Assembly (NCBI GenBank): GCA_040219735.1
Contig: JAVJRX010000165.1
Reading direction: 5' to 3' (one strand)
From: Coleofasciculus sp040219735
GTDB lineage: Bacteria > Cyanobacteriota > Cyanobacteriia > Cyanobacteriales > Coleofasciculaceae
Length of the DNA stretch: 64,000 nucleotides
Shown: positions 41,214-50,621 of the stretch, piece by piece
Position numbering within the stretch: position 1 is the stretch's first letter
How the letters are laid out: each line of letters opens with the position of its first letter
Notes under the pieces: model-generated
Told to the model about the DNA's origin: nothing
Seen by the model: only the letters and a program-made list of their open reading frames with translations
The model's database searches: none
Made by a program: the position numbers and the translations under genes

Positions 41214-42008
41214 ATGTCTTCCCTCAATCCCCATCACCCCCAAACTGCTCTGATTACTGGTGCATCCAGTGGTATTGGTTATGAGTTGACGAAACTATTG
41301 GCTCGCGATCGCTATAATTTAGTCTTAGTTGCCCGAAGTGCCGATAAGTTGCAGCAGATGGCTGACTCATTCACCGATAAATTCGGGATCACGGTAAAAA
41401 CAATAGTCAAAGATTTGTCTGACCCGAACAGCCCTCAGGAAATCTTTGCCGAACTTCAACAAGAAACGATGACTGTTGATGTTTTGGTAAATAATGCTGG
41501 CTTTGCCACCTACGGATTTTTTGAGCAAACTGACCTGATGACGGAACTTTCGATGATGCAGGTTAATATGGTTGCTTTAACCCATCTGACCAAGCTATTT
41601 ATACCTCAAATGATCCAAAATAAGCAAGGAAAAATATTAAATATTGCCTCCACTGCTGCCTTTCAACCCGGACCTATGATGGCAGTTTACTACGCCACCA
41701 AAGCTTATGTCCTGTCCTTCTCAGAAGCCCTCGCCAATGAAGTCAAGAAATCCGGAGTAACCGTGACAGCCCTTTGTCCTGGCCCAACAGAATCGGGATT
41801 TCAAAAACGGGCAAATATGGAACAATCAAAATTGGTCAAGGGACGCCAGATTATGGATGCGAAAACGGTTGCTAAGATTGGCTATCAAAGCATGGTGGAA
41901 GGCAAACCAGTCGTTATTCCTGGTGTGAAAAACAAACTGCTGGCTTTATCGGTTCGCTTTCTTCCCCGAACAATGGTGACTCAAGTTGTCAGAAGTATGC
42001 AAGAGTGA
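41214..42008 (+). CDS. Short-chain dehydrogenase/reductase
   Basis: A 264-residue classical SDR. TALITGASSGIGYELTKLLA binds NAD(P), DVLVNNAGFATYGFF follows, the catalytic serine lies in NIASTAAFQPGP and the Tyr/Lys pair in VYYATKAYVLSFSEALANE. Resembles the DltE/YqjQ-like SDRs often acting on lipids or ketones. I chose ATG 41214; the open frame extends upstream to a TTG without homology. It is divergent from the OYE gene and lies 49 bp before the alpha-dioxygenase gene, so probably co-transcribed with it. Confidence 0.9.
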   Translation: MSSLNPHHPQTALITGASSGIGYELTKLLARDRYNLVLVARSADKLQQMADSFTDKFGITVKTIVKDLSDPNSPQEIFAELQQETMTVDVLVNNAGFATYGFFEQTDLMTELSMMQVNMVALTHLTKLFIPQMIQNKQGKILNIASTAAFQPGPMMAVYYATKAYVLSFSEALANEVKKSGVTVTALCPGPTESGFQKRANMEQSKLVKGRQIMDAKTVAKIGYQSMVEGKPVVIPGVKNKLLALSVRFLPRTMVTQVVRSMQE

Positions 42009-42057
42009 TGAGAGAGAGTTGTTAATTATTGTATCTAAATAATAAGGAATTTAAATC

Positions 42058-43848
42058 ATGGCTAAATCATCCAAATCGGCTCAAGGTCGGCAAAAACCTT
42101 GGCATCAATTACCCGTTCCACTGGCATTAGTAAAATTATTCCAGTTCCGGAACCGAATGCGGCAAGAAAACCTACATGATACAGCAAAATTACCTAGCCA
42201 AGGTGATGGAACACAACCTACACCCAGTCCAGATGGTCACCATCTCAAGATTCGTACAGCCGACGGGAGTTTTAATAGCCTAGAACAGCCAGAAATGGGT
42301 CAGGCGGGTTCCCGTTTTGGACGCAACGTTCCCCTACAATACACTCATCCTGACCAAAAGAATTTACTCGAACCCAATCCGCGTACAATTAGCCGCAAAT
42401 TACTGACACGGGATAAATTTGTACCCGCTAGCACCTTAAACTTACACGCCGCATCTTGGATTCAATTTCAAACCCATGACTGGTTCGCCCATGGGGGTAC
42501 GTTAGAGAAGAAATTTGAGATTCCTCTAGAAGCAGATGATCCGTGGCCCCAAGAATATCGACCTCTAGAAGTGGGCGCGACTTTACCCGACTCCACTCGT
42601 CCCGACGGAGATACAAAAAATCCCCCCACCTTTCTGAACCGAGTCACTCATTGGTGGGATGCGTCACAAATTTATGGTAGCGATCAGGATACCATTGATA
42701 AGCTGCGGACTCATGTCGATGGTAAGCTAATTGTCGGTGACGATAACTTATTACCCATCAACCCAGACAATGGCATCGACCTAGTGGGTTTTGATGAGAA
42801 CTGGTGGGTAGGCTTGAGTATGTTACATACTCTATTCGTCAAAGAACACAATACTATTTGCGATCATCTCAAAAACGAATATCCCGACTGGAAAGAGGAT
42901 GATCTGTTTAATCACGCCCGACTAATTAACGCCGCCTTACTCGCCAAAATCCATACCGTTGAATGGACGCCTGCAATCCTGGGACATCCCGCCTTAGAAA
43001 TCGCCATGAACGCCAACTGGTGGGGATTTTTAGGTCAACATGTCAAAGGATTATTTGGGCGTATCGGAGAGGGAGAAGTCCTCAGTGGTATTATCGGATC
43101 ACCGACAGATCATCATACTGCCCCCTACTATCTCACCGAAGAATTTGTCTCGGTCTATCGGATGCATCCCTTAATGCCAGATGAGTTTGAATTTTACTCT
43201 CTCAACAATGGGGAATTACGGTTAACTCAAAATCTATTTGAAGTATCAGGGAATCGTAGCCGGACGCTAGTCGATAAAGTAGGTATGCCCGATTTATTCT
43301 ACTCATTTGGGATCACTCATCCTGGGGCAATTACCTTATATAATTACCCGCGTTTTCTACAGCAATTAGTCCGGGATAACGGCGAAGTCTTCGATCTAGC
43401 CGCTGTTGATATATTACGCGATCGCGAACGCGGCGTTCCCCGTTATAATCAATTCCGTGAACTCATTGGTCGTGAACGGGTCAAAACCTTTGAGGACATC
43501 ACCGAAGACCCTCAATGGGCAAAGGAACTACGGGAAGTTTACAACAACGACATCAACAGCGTTGATTTAATGGTAGGCATGTTTGCCGAAAACCCACCCG
43601 CCGGGTTTGGCTTCAGTGATACAGCCTTCCGTATCTTTATCCTAATGGCATCCCGACGACTCAAGAGCGATCGCTTCTTCACCAAAGACTACACCGCCGA
43701 AGTCTACACTCAATGGGGTTTAGATTGGATTGACAACAACAGTATGTTAACGGTTCTGCGCCGCCATTATCCTACAGTCAGCCCCGCTTTATTCGGCGTG
43801 CAAAATGCCTTTGCCCCCTGGCGTAAAGTTGGTGTTTCGGGATATTAA
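42058..43848 (+). CDS. Fatty-acid alpha-dioxygenase homologue (haem peroxidase/cyclooxygenase superfamily)
   Basis: A 596-residue haem enzyme closely following plant alpha-dioxygenase, which adds O2 to the alpha carbon of fatty acids. Matching stretches: FQTHDWFAHGG with distal H140, VTHWWDASQIYGSDQDT, HTLFVKEHNTICDHL, ARLINAALLAKIHTVEWTPA, ANWWGFLG, SVYRMHPLMPD with catalytic-type Y367 and proximal haem H370, DILRDRERGVPRYNQFRE, and ETAF-like DTAFRIFILMASRRLKSDRFFT. No signal peptide. AAGGA precedes the ATG. Expected product is a 2-hydroperoxy fatty acid, decaying to a one-carbon-shorter aldehyde. Other haem dioxygenase specificities remain possible. Confidence 0.88.
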   Translation: MAKSSKSAQGRQKPWHQLPVPLALVKLFQFRNRMRQENLHDTAKLPSQGDGTQPTPSPDGHHLKIRTADGSFNSLEQPEMGQAGSRFGRNVPLQYTHPDQKNLLEPNPRTISRKLLTRDKFVPASTLNLHAASWIQFQTHDWFAHGGTLEKKFEIPLEADDPWPQEYRPLEVGATLPDSTRPDGDTKNPPTFLNRVTHWWDASQIYGSDQDTIDKLRTHVDGKLIVGDDNLLPINPDNGIDLVGFDENWWVGLSMLHTLFVKEHNTICDHLKNEYPDWKEDDLFNHARLINAALLAKIHTVEWTPAILGHPALEIAMNANWWGFLGQHVKGLFGRIGEGEVLSGIIGSPTDHHTAPYYLTEEFVSVYRMHPLMPDEFEFYSLNNGELRLTQNLFEVSGNRSRTLVDKVGMPDLFYSFGITHPGAITLYNYPRFLQQLVRDNGEVFDLAAVDILRDRERGVPRYNQFRELIGRERVKTFEDITEDPQWAKELREVYNNDINSVDLMVGMFAENPPAGFGFSDTAFRIFILMASRRLKSDRFFTKDYTAEVYTQWGLDWIDNNSMLTVLRRHYPTVSPALFGVQNAFAPWRKVGVSGY

Positions 43849-43859
43849 TCATTAAGATT

Positions 43860-44185
43860 GGGAGTCGGGAACAGGTAATAGGCAATAGGCAATAGGTAAT
43901 AGTAACTAGCGAAGCGTTGCGGCGGGGGTGTGGGGGGTCGCAACGCCCCTTATAGATCCCCCTTCTGTCCCCCTTCTGTCCCCCTTCCGTCCCCCTACCC
44001 CCCTCATTCCCCCCTACAAGAGGGGGGAGACCAGAGGATGCTTCGCTTTTTTTGCATGGGGGAGACCAGAAAAAACTAACGGATTTAACCCATAAGTTGA
44101 AGCAATCAAGGATAACTTTTTGGACTTCCCCCATAAAACTTAAAAGACACGACAAACCCCAATACTTTTTTACCCAGTCACCCCA
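43860..44185. repeat. Low-complexity spacer
   Basis: About 330 bp without a gene. A tandem of AATAGGC units (43880-43903) and a C-rich array of CCCCCTTCTGT units (about 43960-44000), then CCTCATTCCCCCCTACAAGAGGGGGG. It separates the alpha-dioxygenase from the catalase-like gene. Confidence 0.6.
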
Positions 44186-45121
44186 ATGAAAAAGCAGCAA
44201 AAATTTTGGCATAATGCCCACAATTTAGAGCCACTACCTAACGACTATGAATCTTGGAATGCTGCAAAAAAGCAGGACTTTATTTGGCAGCAAAGAATTT
44301 TAGAATCCCGATACGATAACCTACCGCCACTAAAAAAAATTGACGTTATCGGTTTATTTTTTACTCTCTTAAGCATAAAAATGGATCGCTTAGCCGATGA
44401 AGCGCCCCGCAAATGGAACAAAGCCATTCACGCCCATGCAAGTGTGGCTAAGGTTAAGTTAGTCCCCACCCCGACCAGTCCATTTACCGGTTTATTCAAA
44501 GGAGCCGACTATGGTCTTCTACGATTATCCCTCACAGGTGATCCCAGCGATCGCGGATTTGCCCCAGGGTTAGCCCTCAAGCTTTTGGTGGATGGTAAAC
44601 CCTCCGAAAACTTCTCGGCGTTGGTTTCCCTCACGGGTCAAGGTAATAATTATAATTTCTTTGCCAATGAATTGTCTAATATCGTTCCCGAAGAAAACGA
44701 TTTAGGTCCTAAATTCATCAATTTAATCTTCCGCCGCGTCAGCAAATTTCCCCGCAAACTCTATTTACAAGGCTTTGCCCAAATAGACCAAACGGGTCAT
44801 CCAGAACCTGCTCCCTTTTATCCCTATCGCCTTTTTATGGTTCCCAATCCCACTATTCAGTTTCCTGAACAACCACCCCATGATTTCAGAGATGACCTTG
44901 CCACAATTCCTGTTGGAACCTCTTTATTTTCCCTCTATGCCGTTGATCCCAAAAACGTAGGAGACGAAAACGCCAACCAGAACGCTGATATTATAGACGA
45001 GCCAAGTTATCGCCAAAACGCTCAAATTATCGGACATCTGGAAACCACCTCGGAATTTGTGGCATCCTACTATGGTGATAGCCAACTCTTTTTTAGACAC
45101 CAACGCTTTGCCAATCAATAA
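44186..45121 (+). CDS. Catalase-like haem protein
   Basis: A 311-residue protein of the catalase-like fold, much shorter than true catalases (about 480). Recognisable are the distal-His-type strand KAIHAHASVAKVKLV, LLRLSLTGDPSDRGFAPGLALKLLVDGKPSENFSALV matching catalase's RfS...rD.RGFAlKf segment, and YPYRLFMVPNP. Such minimal catalase relatives include allene oxide synthase and fatty-acid hydroperoxide-converting enzymes. Its position after an alpha-dioxygenase gene suggests it acts on fatty-acid hydroperoxides (inference). It overlaps the convergent downstream gene by 7 bp. Confidence 0.8.
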   Translation: MKKQQKFWHNAHNLEPLPNDYESWNAAKKQDFIWQQRILESRYDNLPPLKKIDVIGLFFTLLSIKMDRLADEAPRKWNKAIHAHASVAKVKLVPTPTSPFTGLFKGADYGLLRLSLTGDPSDRGFAPGLALKLLVDGKPSENFSALVSLTGQGNNYNFFANELSNIVPEENDLGPKFINLIFRRVSKFPRKLYLQGFAQIDQTGHPEPAPFYPYRLFMVPNPTIQFPEQPPHDFRDDLATIPVGTSLFSLYAVDPKNVGDENANQNADIIDEPSYRQNAQIIGHLETTSEFVASYYGDSQLFFRHQRFANQ

Positions 45122-45822
45122 TCCAGCTTTAACCACCATTGATATTCACAGTTGAATCCTGACTTGCGCCAAGCGTCTAAATCAACCTCCGTTAGTGGTG
45201 TTACCTCAGAACAGTGCGGCTGAATCCCCTGACTCAACAGCGCCCAAACCAGACTGCGCGTCATATCCAGTCCCGTCTTCAACCACGATTCCTGATTACC
45301 TGGAATCCCCCGTTCCTGTACCGTATCCACATCCACCCAAATCCCATTCGCCCCCAAAAGAATTTGCGCCATCCACCCAGCTCGTGGTAAATGGCTCTTA
45401 GAGGTAATTAACTGAACATGACGCACCCCCCAGCGACGTAAAATGGGAATACCGAAGTAGAAATTACCAAACGTGGAATCCGCACATTTTTCTAACCAAA
45501 CCTGACCTATTGGCGCGTTATACTTTTGAAAGATGAGCCAAATACAGGGTTCCTTAGAGCCTTGAGAAATCAAAACGGGAGTTTGGGGATGTTGTTTCAC
45601 TAACTGAGCAACATAAACCTCTCGGCGAATACTTCCCCCCAAAACAAAAAACGTATCCACAGGTGCAGAGGCTCCTACCTGCAACCTCAGGATATTGGCA
45701 AGTAACCCTATACTAAGAATAACGACTAGGCTTAATAGCCCTAAGCCTAACCAGCGTAGTCGTTGCTTAGACAGTAGCCAACGCAGAAACCCTAGCCAAT
45801 GGCGTGTAATCAATCGTCTCAC
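45115..45822 (-). CDS. YdcF/ElyC family (DUF218) membrane protein
   Basis: A 235-residue protein with one N-terminal helix (about 24-47) and a DUF218 domain: DTFFVLGGSIRREVYVAQLV, VLISQGSKEPC, ADSTFGNFYFGIPILRRWG and VQLITSKSHLPRAGWMAQILL. The family acts near the cell envelope (ElyC affects lipid carrier and peptidoglycan metabolism); exact chemistry is unsettled. Convergent with the catalase-like gene, with a 7-bp overlap of the coding ends. Confidence 0.87.
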   Translation of the reverse strand: MRRLITRHWLGFLRWLLSKQRLRWLGLGLLSLVVILSIGLLANILRLQVGASAPVDTFFVLGGSIRREVYVAQLVKQHPQTPVLISQGSKEPCIWLIFQKYNAPIGQVWLEKCADSTFGNFYFGIPILRRWGVRHVQLITSKSHLPRAGWMAQILLGANGIWVDVDTVQERGIPGNQESWLKTGLDMTRSLVWALLSQGIQPHCSEVTPLTEVDLDAWRKSGFNCEYQWWLKLDY

Positions 45823-46074
45823 TCAGGCTTACCACTTGATGCACTCTTACTGTCCGAGGCGAAGAGATTGTCTTCATCAACAGGACAATAGGTAAACTGG
45901 CACAAAATTTCTGGAAATTAGCCAGATAAGTTGAGTATAGTAGCAATAGACGGATTTGATGCCGCCAGAACCATGCTATCCCTACTCAGGGAATGCTAAC
46001 GGTAGAAGCCAACGACTGGGTACGCTTTGACTGTCCGCTTTAAACTCACCCATAGTCTGTTCGACGTATTTCCC

Positions 46075-47397
46075 ATGAATCAATATCCCAAAACCTTCCC
46101 TTGGCTCAAAAGCATCCTCTTAACTGGTGCGATCGCAACAACAGCCACATTATCATGGTTAGCCCCAATTGGCAGCAATCGCTCCGTCTCGGCGGCGCTT
46201 CAGGATAGTCCCAAGACGGTTGTTGATGAAGTTTGGCAAATTGTTAATCAGGAATACGTTGATCCCTCGTTCAATCAAGTGGATTGGCAAGCGACCCGTC
46301 AACAGCTACTCAACCGCAATTATACGTCTGTCGAACAAGCCTACCAAGCTATTCGCGACGCCCTAGAACCTATTGGTGATCCCTACACTCGCTTTTTAGA
46401 ACCCGAACAATTTAAAGCCCTCACTGATCAAACAGCGGGTGAACTATCTGGGGTAGGAATTCGCATGGGTGTTGATGAGAAAACCCAAAAGCTGGTTATT
46501 GTTGAACCGATTCAAGATTCGCCGGCGTTTGAAGCCCAACTTAAGTCGGGAGATAAAATCCTCGCCATTGATGGCAAATCCACTCAAGGAATGAGTGCTG
46601 AAGAAGCTTCGGCGTTAATTCGGGGAGAAGTCGGCTCATCGGTGATACTGCAAATTTCTCGTCAAGGGCAAAGTGCTTTTGATGTCACTCTAACCCGCGC
46701 CCAAATTGAGCTACCGTCTGTACACTATACCCTCAAAAACGAAGGTCAGATGCAGGTGGGTTATATCAGCGTCGATGAATTTAGTTCCCATGCGGCGGAA
46801 CAAATGCAACGGGCAATCCGCAATCTGGATAGTCAAAAGGTAGATGGCTATGTTTTAGATTTGCGCGGAAATCCTGGAGGGTTATTATACGCCAGTATTG
46901 AAATTGCCCGCATGTGGATCAATGATGGTGAGATTGTCCACACAGTTGATCGTAAAGGCGGAGAACAAAAATTTTCTGCCAACAAAACCGCCCTGACTCA
47001 ACTTCCTCTCGTTGTTTTAGTTGATGGCAATTCAGCCAGCGCTAGTGAAATTCTAGCGGGTGCGCTCAAGGATAATAAACGGGGAATGGTTGTCGGTTCG
47101 ACTACATTTGGTAAAGCCGTCGTGCAGTCTGTCCATTCCTTATCCGATGGTTCGGGCTTAGCTGTTACGATTTCCCGCTACTATCCTCCTAGTGGTATTG
47201 ATATTAATCACAAGGGAATTGCCCCTGATGTGAAAATTGATTTAACTCGCGCCCAACAGCAGCGTTTAGTGACACAACCGATGTTACGTGCCACACTCGA
47301 AGATCCTCAATATAAGCAAGCGATTACCGTTCTCGAAAATACAGTGATAGCACAACGGGGTTTGAATAAACCGACTGAACCAATTAGTGTTCGGTAA
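46075..47397 (+). CDS. Carboxyl-terminal processing peptidase (S41, CtpA-like)
   Basis: A 440-residue exported serine protease. Signal/anchor segment at about 10-32 (WLKSILLTGAIATTATLSWL), PDZ domain at about 100-185 (GELSGVGIRM, QLKSGDKILAIDGKSTQGMS), and the S41 catalytic region with GYVLDLRGNPGG, the nucleophile serine in VLVDGNSASASEILAGAL and the lysine in TTFGKAVVQSVHSL. CtpA family members process the D1 protein of photosystem II; CtpB and CtpC paralogues do other work, and I cannot tell which this is. ATG 46075 is preferred to a TTG at 46027. Confidence 0.92.
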   Translation: MNQYPKTFPWLKSILLTGAIATTATLSWLAPIGSNRSVSAALQDSPKTVVDEVWQIVNQEYVDPSFNQVDWQATRQQLLNRNYTSVEQAYQAIRDALEPIGDPYTRFLEPEQFKALTDQTAGELSGVGIRMGVDEKTQKLVIVEPIQDSPAFEAQLKSGDKILAIDGKSTQGMSAEEASALIRGEVGSSVILQISRQGQSAFDVTLTRAQIELPSVHYTLKNEGQMQVGYISVDEFSSHAAEQMQRAIRNLDSQKVDGYVLDLRGNPGGLLYASIEIARMWINDGEIVHTVDRKGGEQKFSANKTALTQLPLVVLVDGNSASASEILAGALKDNKRGMVVGSTTFGKAVVQSVHSLSDGSGLAVTISRYYPPSGIDINHKGIAPDVKIDLTRAQQQRLVTQPMLRATLEDPQYKQAITVLENTVIAQRGLNKPTEPISVR

Positions 47398-48096
47398 GAC
47401 TATCAATTGGGTTGGTTATTAGTCATTGGTGATTTGTTTTCTACTAATGACTAATGACTCTTGACAAGAGTTTGATCCTAAACCTGCCCCTATCATCAGA
47501 CAGACGTGCCATAGCACTCTAATTTTTATAGCAGCGATTTTAATCGCCGTGGCAAAAGGGGGTAACAAAGGCGAATTTGGTATCCCAAATCAATTGGGTC
47601 TAACCAAAGAGGTTAGACCCAACCGATCGTTCTATTAGGACTTTTCAAGCCGTTAATTTTTCAGGTTTTAATCTGAGCTTACTAAGGGGTTTACATATTC
47701 CACAGGTTCACTGCTTATTGACCCGCATAAATCTGTCTTTCTGGACTTGAGTTGGGTTTCGGTTTCCACCGAATCTAACCCCTTACTGCTACGCTAGGTT
47801 AGTTACTTCTGTGGCAGAGTCAAAGATGGGGGATGATCGTCATAACCTCTGACTCTTCGTTGGTTTTTCTCCAGTTATTATGACTCTGGAGGACGACCTC
47901 CATATTCAAAGTAACATGATTGTCCCTAGTTGCCAAACAGGATTTACTAAAGTTTAGAAGTTGTTACAAATAGCAATTTTTTTCGGTAAGCTTTACCTGA
48001 ACTCCCAGTAAACGGTAATATTCACTACAGTTCTAGATCCAATTTAGACCAATCTTGTAATACGTAGGGTGTACATCGAGGAGGGGTGTAGTCAAC
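47398..48096. other. 700-bp intergenic region with strong hairpins
   Basis: No gene found. A TTGGGTCTAACC-AAAGA-GGTTAGACCCAA hairpin (47594-47622), TTCGGT-TTCC-ACCGAA (near 47760), AGAGTCA...TGACTCT enclosing about 40 nt (47816-47857) and GGAGG-ACGA-CCTCC (47888-47901) suggest structured RNA or repeats. ATGACTAATGACT-type tandem repeats lie at 47413-47460. Confidence 0.4.
47594..47622. terminator. 12-bp perfect hairpin downstream of the S41 peptidase
   Basis: TTGGGTCTAACC (47594-47605), loop AAAGA is shared by both arms, then GGTTAGACCCAA (47611-47622). No T-run follows on either strand, so it may be a repeat or processing site instead of a terminator. Confidence 0.35.
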
Positions 48097-49542
48097 GTGG
48101 CAGTACAATGGGATCTCTACAATCCAGAAGAATTCTATGATGAGCTGTTCTCAGCCAAAGGACAGCCACGACAGTCAGCAGCCGCCCTGATTAATTGGAT
48201 GCAGGGATTGCGCCCTGATGAACTCCAGCAACACCGGGAAACTGCTCAAGTCGCCCTGCTGAAGTTAGGGGTAACCTTCAGCGTCTACAGTGATAATCAG
48301 GGCATTGAACGGGTGTTTCCCTTTGATATCATTCCCCGGATTATCTCAGCTCAAGAATGGGAAATACTAGAGCAAGGACTGAAACAGCGGATCACAGCGC
48401 TTAATCTCTTCCTCAACGACATGTATGGGGAACAGCGCATTCTCAGCGATGGCAAAATCCCCTACGAAATTATTTTTTCGGCAAAAGGATTCCTCAAACC
48501 TTGCGTAGGCTTAAAACCCCCAGGCGATGTCTGGTGTCACATTACCGGAACCGATTTAGTTCGCGATCGCGACGGTCAGTGGTATGTTCTGGAAGATAAC
48601 CTGCGTGTGCCTTCTGGTATCTCCTACGTCCTAGAAAACCGTCGGGTGATGAAAACTACATTCCCGGCGATATTCCAAACCATGGCAATTAAGCCAGTGG
48701 ATGACTATCCCAGCCATTTGCTAGAAACCCTGCTCAATTTAGCGCCACATCAACTTCCTGACCCCACCGTCGTCGTCCTTACCCCGGGTATTTATAACTC
48801 TGCATACTTTGAACATTCCTTTTTAGCCCAGCAAATGGGTGTGGAATTGGTTGAAGGTCGGGATTTAGTCGTCGTGGATGGCTATTTGCAAATGCGAACG
48901 ACTAAAGGATTGCGGCGAGTGGATGTGGTGTATCGCCGTGTCGATGATGACTTTTTAGATCCCCAAGTCTTTCGTCCCGACTCTTTGTTAGGTGTACCTG
49001 GACTCATGGATGTCTATCGCCAAGGGCGAGTCGCCTTAGCTAATGCACCCGGAACAGGTGTAGCTGATGATAAGGTTGTCTATGCTTATGTCCCAGAAAT
49101 GATTCGTTATTACTTGGGAGAAGAGCCAATCTTATCCAATGTCCCCACCTATTTATGTTGGCAGGAAGAAGACCGAAACTATGTCTTGAATAATTTAGAG
49201 AAAGTCGTGGTTAAGTCTGCCAATGAGTCGGGGGGGTATGGGATGCTAGTGGGTTCGAGTTCCACTGAGGTGGAACGGGCGGAGTTTGCGGAACGGATTA
49301 AAGCCAATCCTCGCAATTATATTGCCCAACCCATCCTTTGCCTGTCGCGAGTACCCACGTTGATTGATCATCAGGTAGAAGGACGACATGTCGATTTGCG
49401 CCCTTACATTTTGCATCGGGGAGACGATGTTTACGTTCATCCCGGTGGATTAACCCGTGTGGCTCTGAGAAAGGGTTCTCTGGTGGTGAATTCATCCCAA
49501 GGTGGAGGAAGTAAGGATACTTGGGTGCTTAACCATTTATAA
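48097..49542 (+). CDS. Circularly permuted ATP-grasp protein (DUF404/DUF407)
   Basis: A 481-residue ATP-grasp type-2 enzyme, expected to form amide or peptide bonds using ATP. Family segments: GVTFSVYSDNQGIERVFPFDIIPRI, LNLFLNDMYGEQRILSDG, DLVRDRDGQWYVLEDNLRVPSGISYVLENR, VVLTPGIYNSAYFEHSFLAQQMGVELVEGRDL, and the ATP-grasp core EKVVVKSANESGGYGMLVG. The start is a GTG with GAGGAGGGG upstream. It heads the Anbu-type locus with the alpha-E and transglutaminase-like genes. Confidence 0.93.
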   Translation: MAVQWDLYNPEEFYDELFSAKGQPRQSAAALINWMQGLRPDELQQHRETAQVALLKLGVTFSVYSDNQGIERVFPFDIIPRIISAQEWEILEQGLKQRITALNLFLNDMYGEQRILSDGKIPYEIIFSAKGFLKPCVGLKPPGDVWCHITGTDLVRDRDGQWYVLEDNLRVPSGISYVLENRRVMKTTFPAIFQTMAIKPVDDYPSHLLETLLNLAPHQLPDPTVVVLTPGIYNSAYFEHSFLAQQMGVELVEGRDLVVVDGYLQMRTTKGLRRVDVVYRRVDDDFLDPQVFRPDSLLGVPGLMDVYRQGRVALANAPGTGVADDKVVYAYVPEMIRYYLGEEPILSNVPTYLCWQEEDRNYVLNNLEKVVVKSANESGGYGMLVGSSSTEVERAEFAERIKANPRNYIAQPILCLSRVPTLIDHQVEGRHVDLRPYILHRGDDVYVHPGGLTRVALRKGSLVVNSSQGGGSKDTWVLNHL

Positions 49543-49637
49543 ATTATGAAGTAGGAATTTCTATTTCCTCTCCCCTGTTAAAAAGTTCCTTGAAAAAGGA
49601 CTAATGACTAATTAGCAATAACCAATCAAAAATACTT

Positions 49638-50588
49638 ATGCTAAGTCGGGTTGCTGATTCTATCTACTGGCTCAATCGCTATATCGAACGTGCGGAAAAT
49701 ATCGCTCGGTTTGTGGATGTTAATTTAAATTTAATGCTGGATATGCCACCAGGAGTGACCCAGCAGTGGAAACCGTTGGTGATTACAACTGGGGATTCAG
49801 ATTTATTCCGCGATCGCTACGGGGAAGCTACCTCGGACAACGTTATCCGCTTCCTCACCTTTGACCCAGATTATCCCAACTCAATTTTATCGGTACTTCA
49901 GCTCGCTCGTGAGAACGCCCGTTCGATTCGGGAAGTGATCTCCTCAGAAATGTGGGAAGAGGTCAATGAATTTTTCCTGATGGTTAAAGAGGCTTCCCAA
50001 GGAGGAGCGTTACAAGCCTTACCTGATTTTTTCACCCAAGTCAAACTGGCTAGCCATCGCTTTGCTGGAGTTATGGATGCCACAATGACTCATAATGAGG
50101 GATGGCATTTTGGGCAAATGGGCAGATTGCTAGAGCGGGCAGATAAAACGACCCGAATTCTAGATGTAAAGTATTTTGTGTTACTCCCGTCTGTACAGTG
50201 GGTGGGAACACCATTGGATCAAATTCAATGGATGTCACTGCTCAAATCTGCCAGTGCTTATGAAATGTATCGCAAGTCGCAGCATCGGATTACACCCACC
50301 AGTGTCGCCGAATTTCTGATTCTCAACCGTCAGTTCCCCCGCTCAATTCACTTCTGTCTGGCGCAAGCGGAACAATCGCTGCATCAAATTACTAGCACTC
50401 CTCGTGGAACGTGGTGCAACCCAGCCGAACGTGCTTTAGGTCGTTTGTGTTCTCAATTAGGATATCTAACGATAGAAGATGTTTTCGAGCAGGGTTTGCA
50501 TGAATTTTTAAATCAAATGCAAATCGAAATTAATCAAGTAGGTAACCAAATCTCGACAACATTTTGTGCGGTAGAACCAGTTGGTTAA
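49638..50588 (+). CDS. Alpha-E domain protein (DUF403)
   Basis: A 316-residue all-helical alpha-E protein. It begins MLSRVADSIYWLNRYIERAENIARFVDVN, the clearest family signature, and has ENARSIREVISSEMWEEVNEF and RFAGVMDATMTHNEGWHFGQMGRLLERADKTTRILDVKY. Alpha-E proteins are nearly always encoded beside circularly permuted ATP-grasp and transglutaminase-like genes, as here. Their biochemical role is unknown; a peptide-synthesis system has been proposed. It lies 95 bp after the ATP-grasp gene. Confidence 0.93.
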   Translation: MLSRVADSIYWLNRYIERAENIARFVDVNLNLMLDMPPGVTQQWKPLVITTGDSDLFRDRYGEATSDNVIRFLTFDPDYPNSILSVLQLARENARSIREVISSEMWEEVNEFFLMVKEASQGGALQALPDFFTQVKLASHRFAGVMDATMTHNEGWHFGQMGRLLERADKTTRILDVKYFVLLPSVQWVGTPLDQIQWMSLLKSASAYEMYRKSQHRITPTSVAEFLILNRQFPRSIHFCLAQAEQSLHQITSTPRGTWCNPAERALGRLCSQLGYLTIEDVFEQGLHEFLNQMQIEINQVGNQISTTFCAVEPVG

Positions 50589-50621
50589 CTTGTTTCAAAA
50601 TTTATAAGCTGGAGTCAGTAT

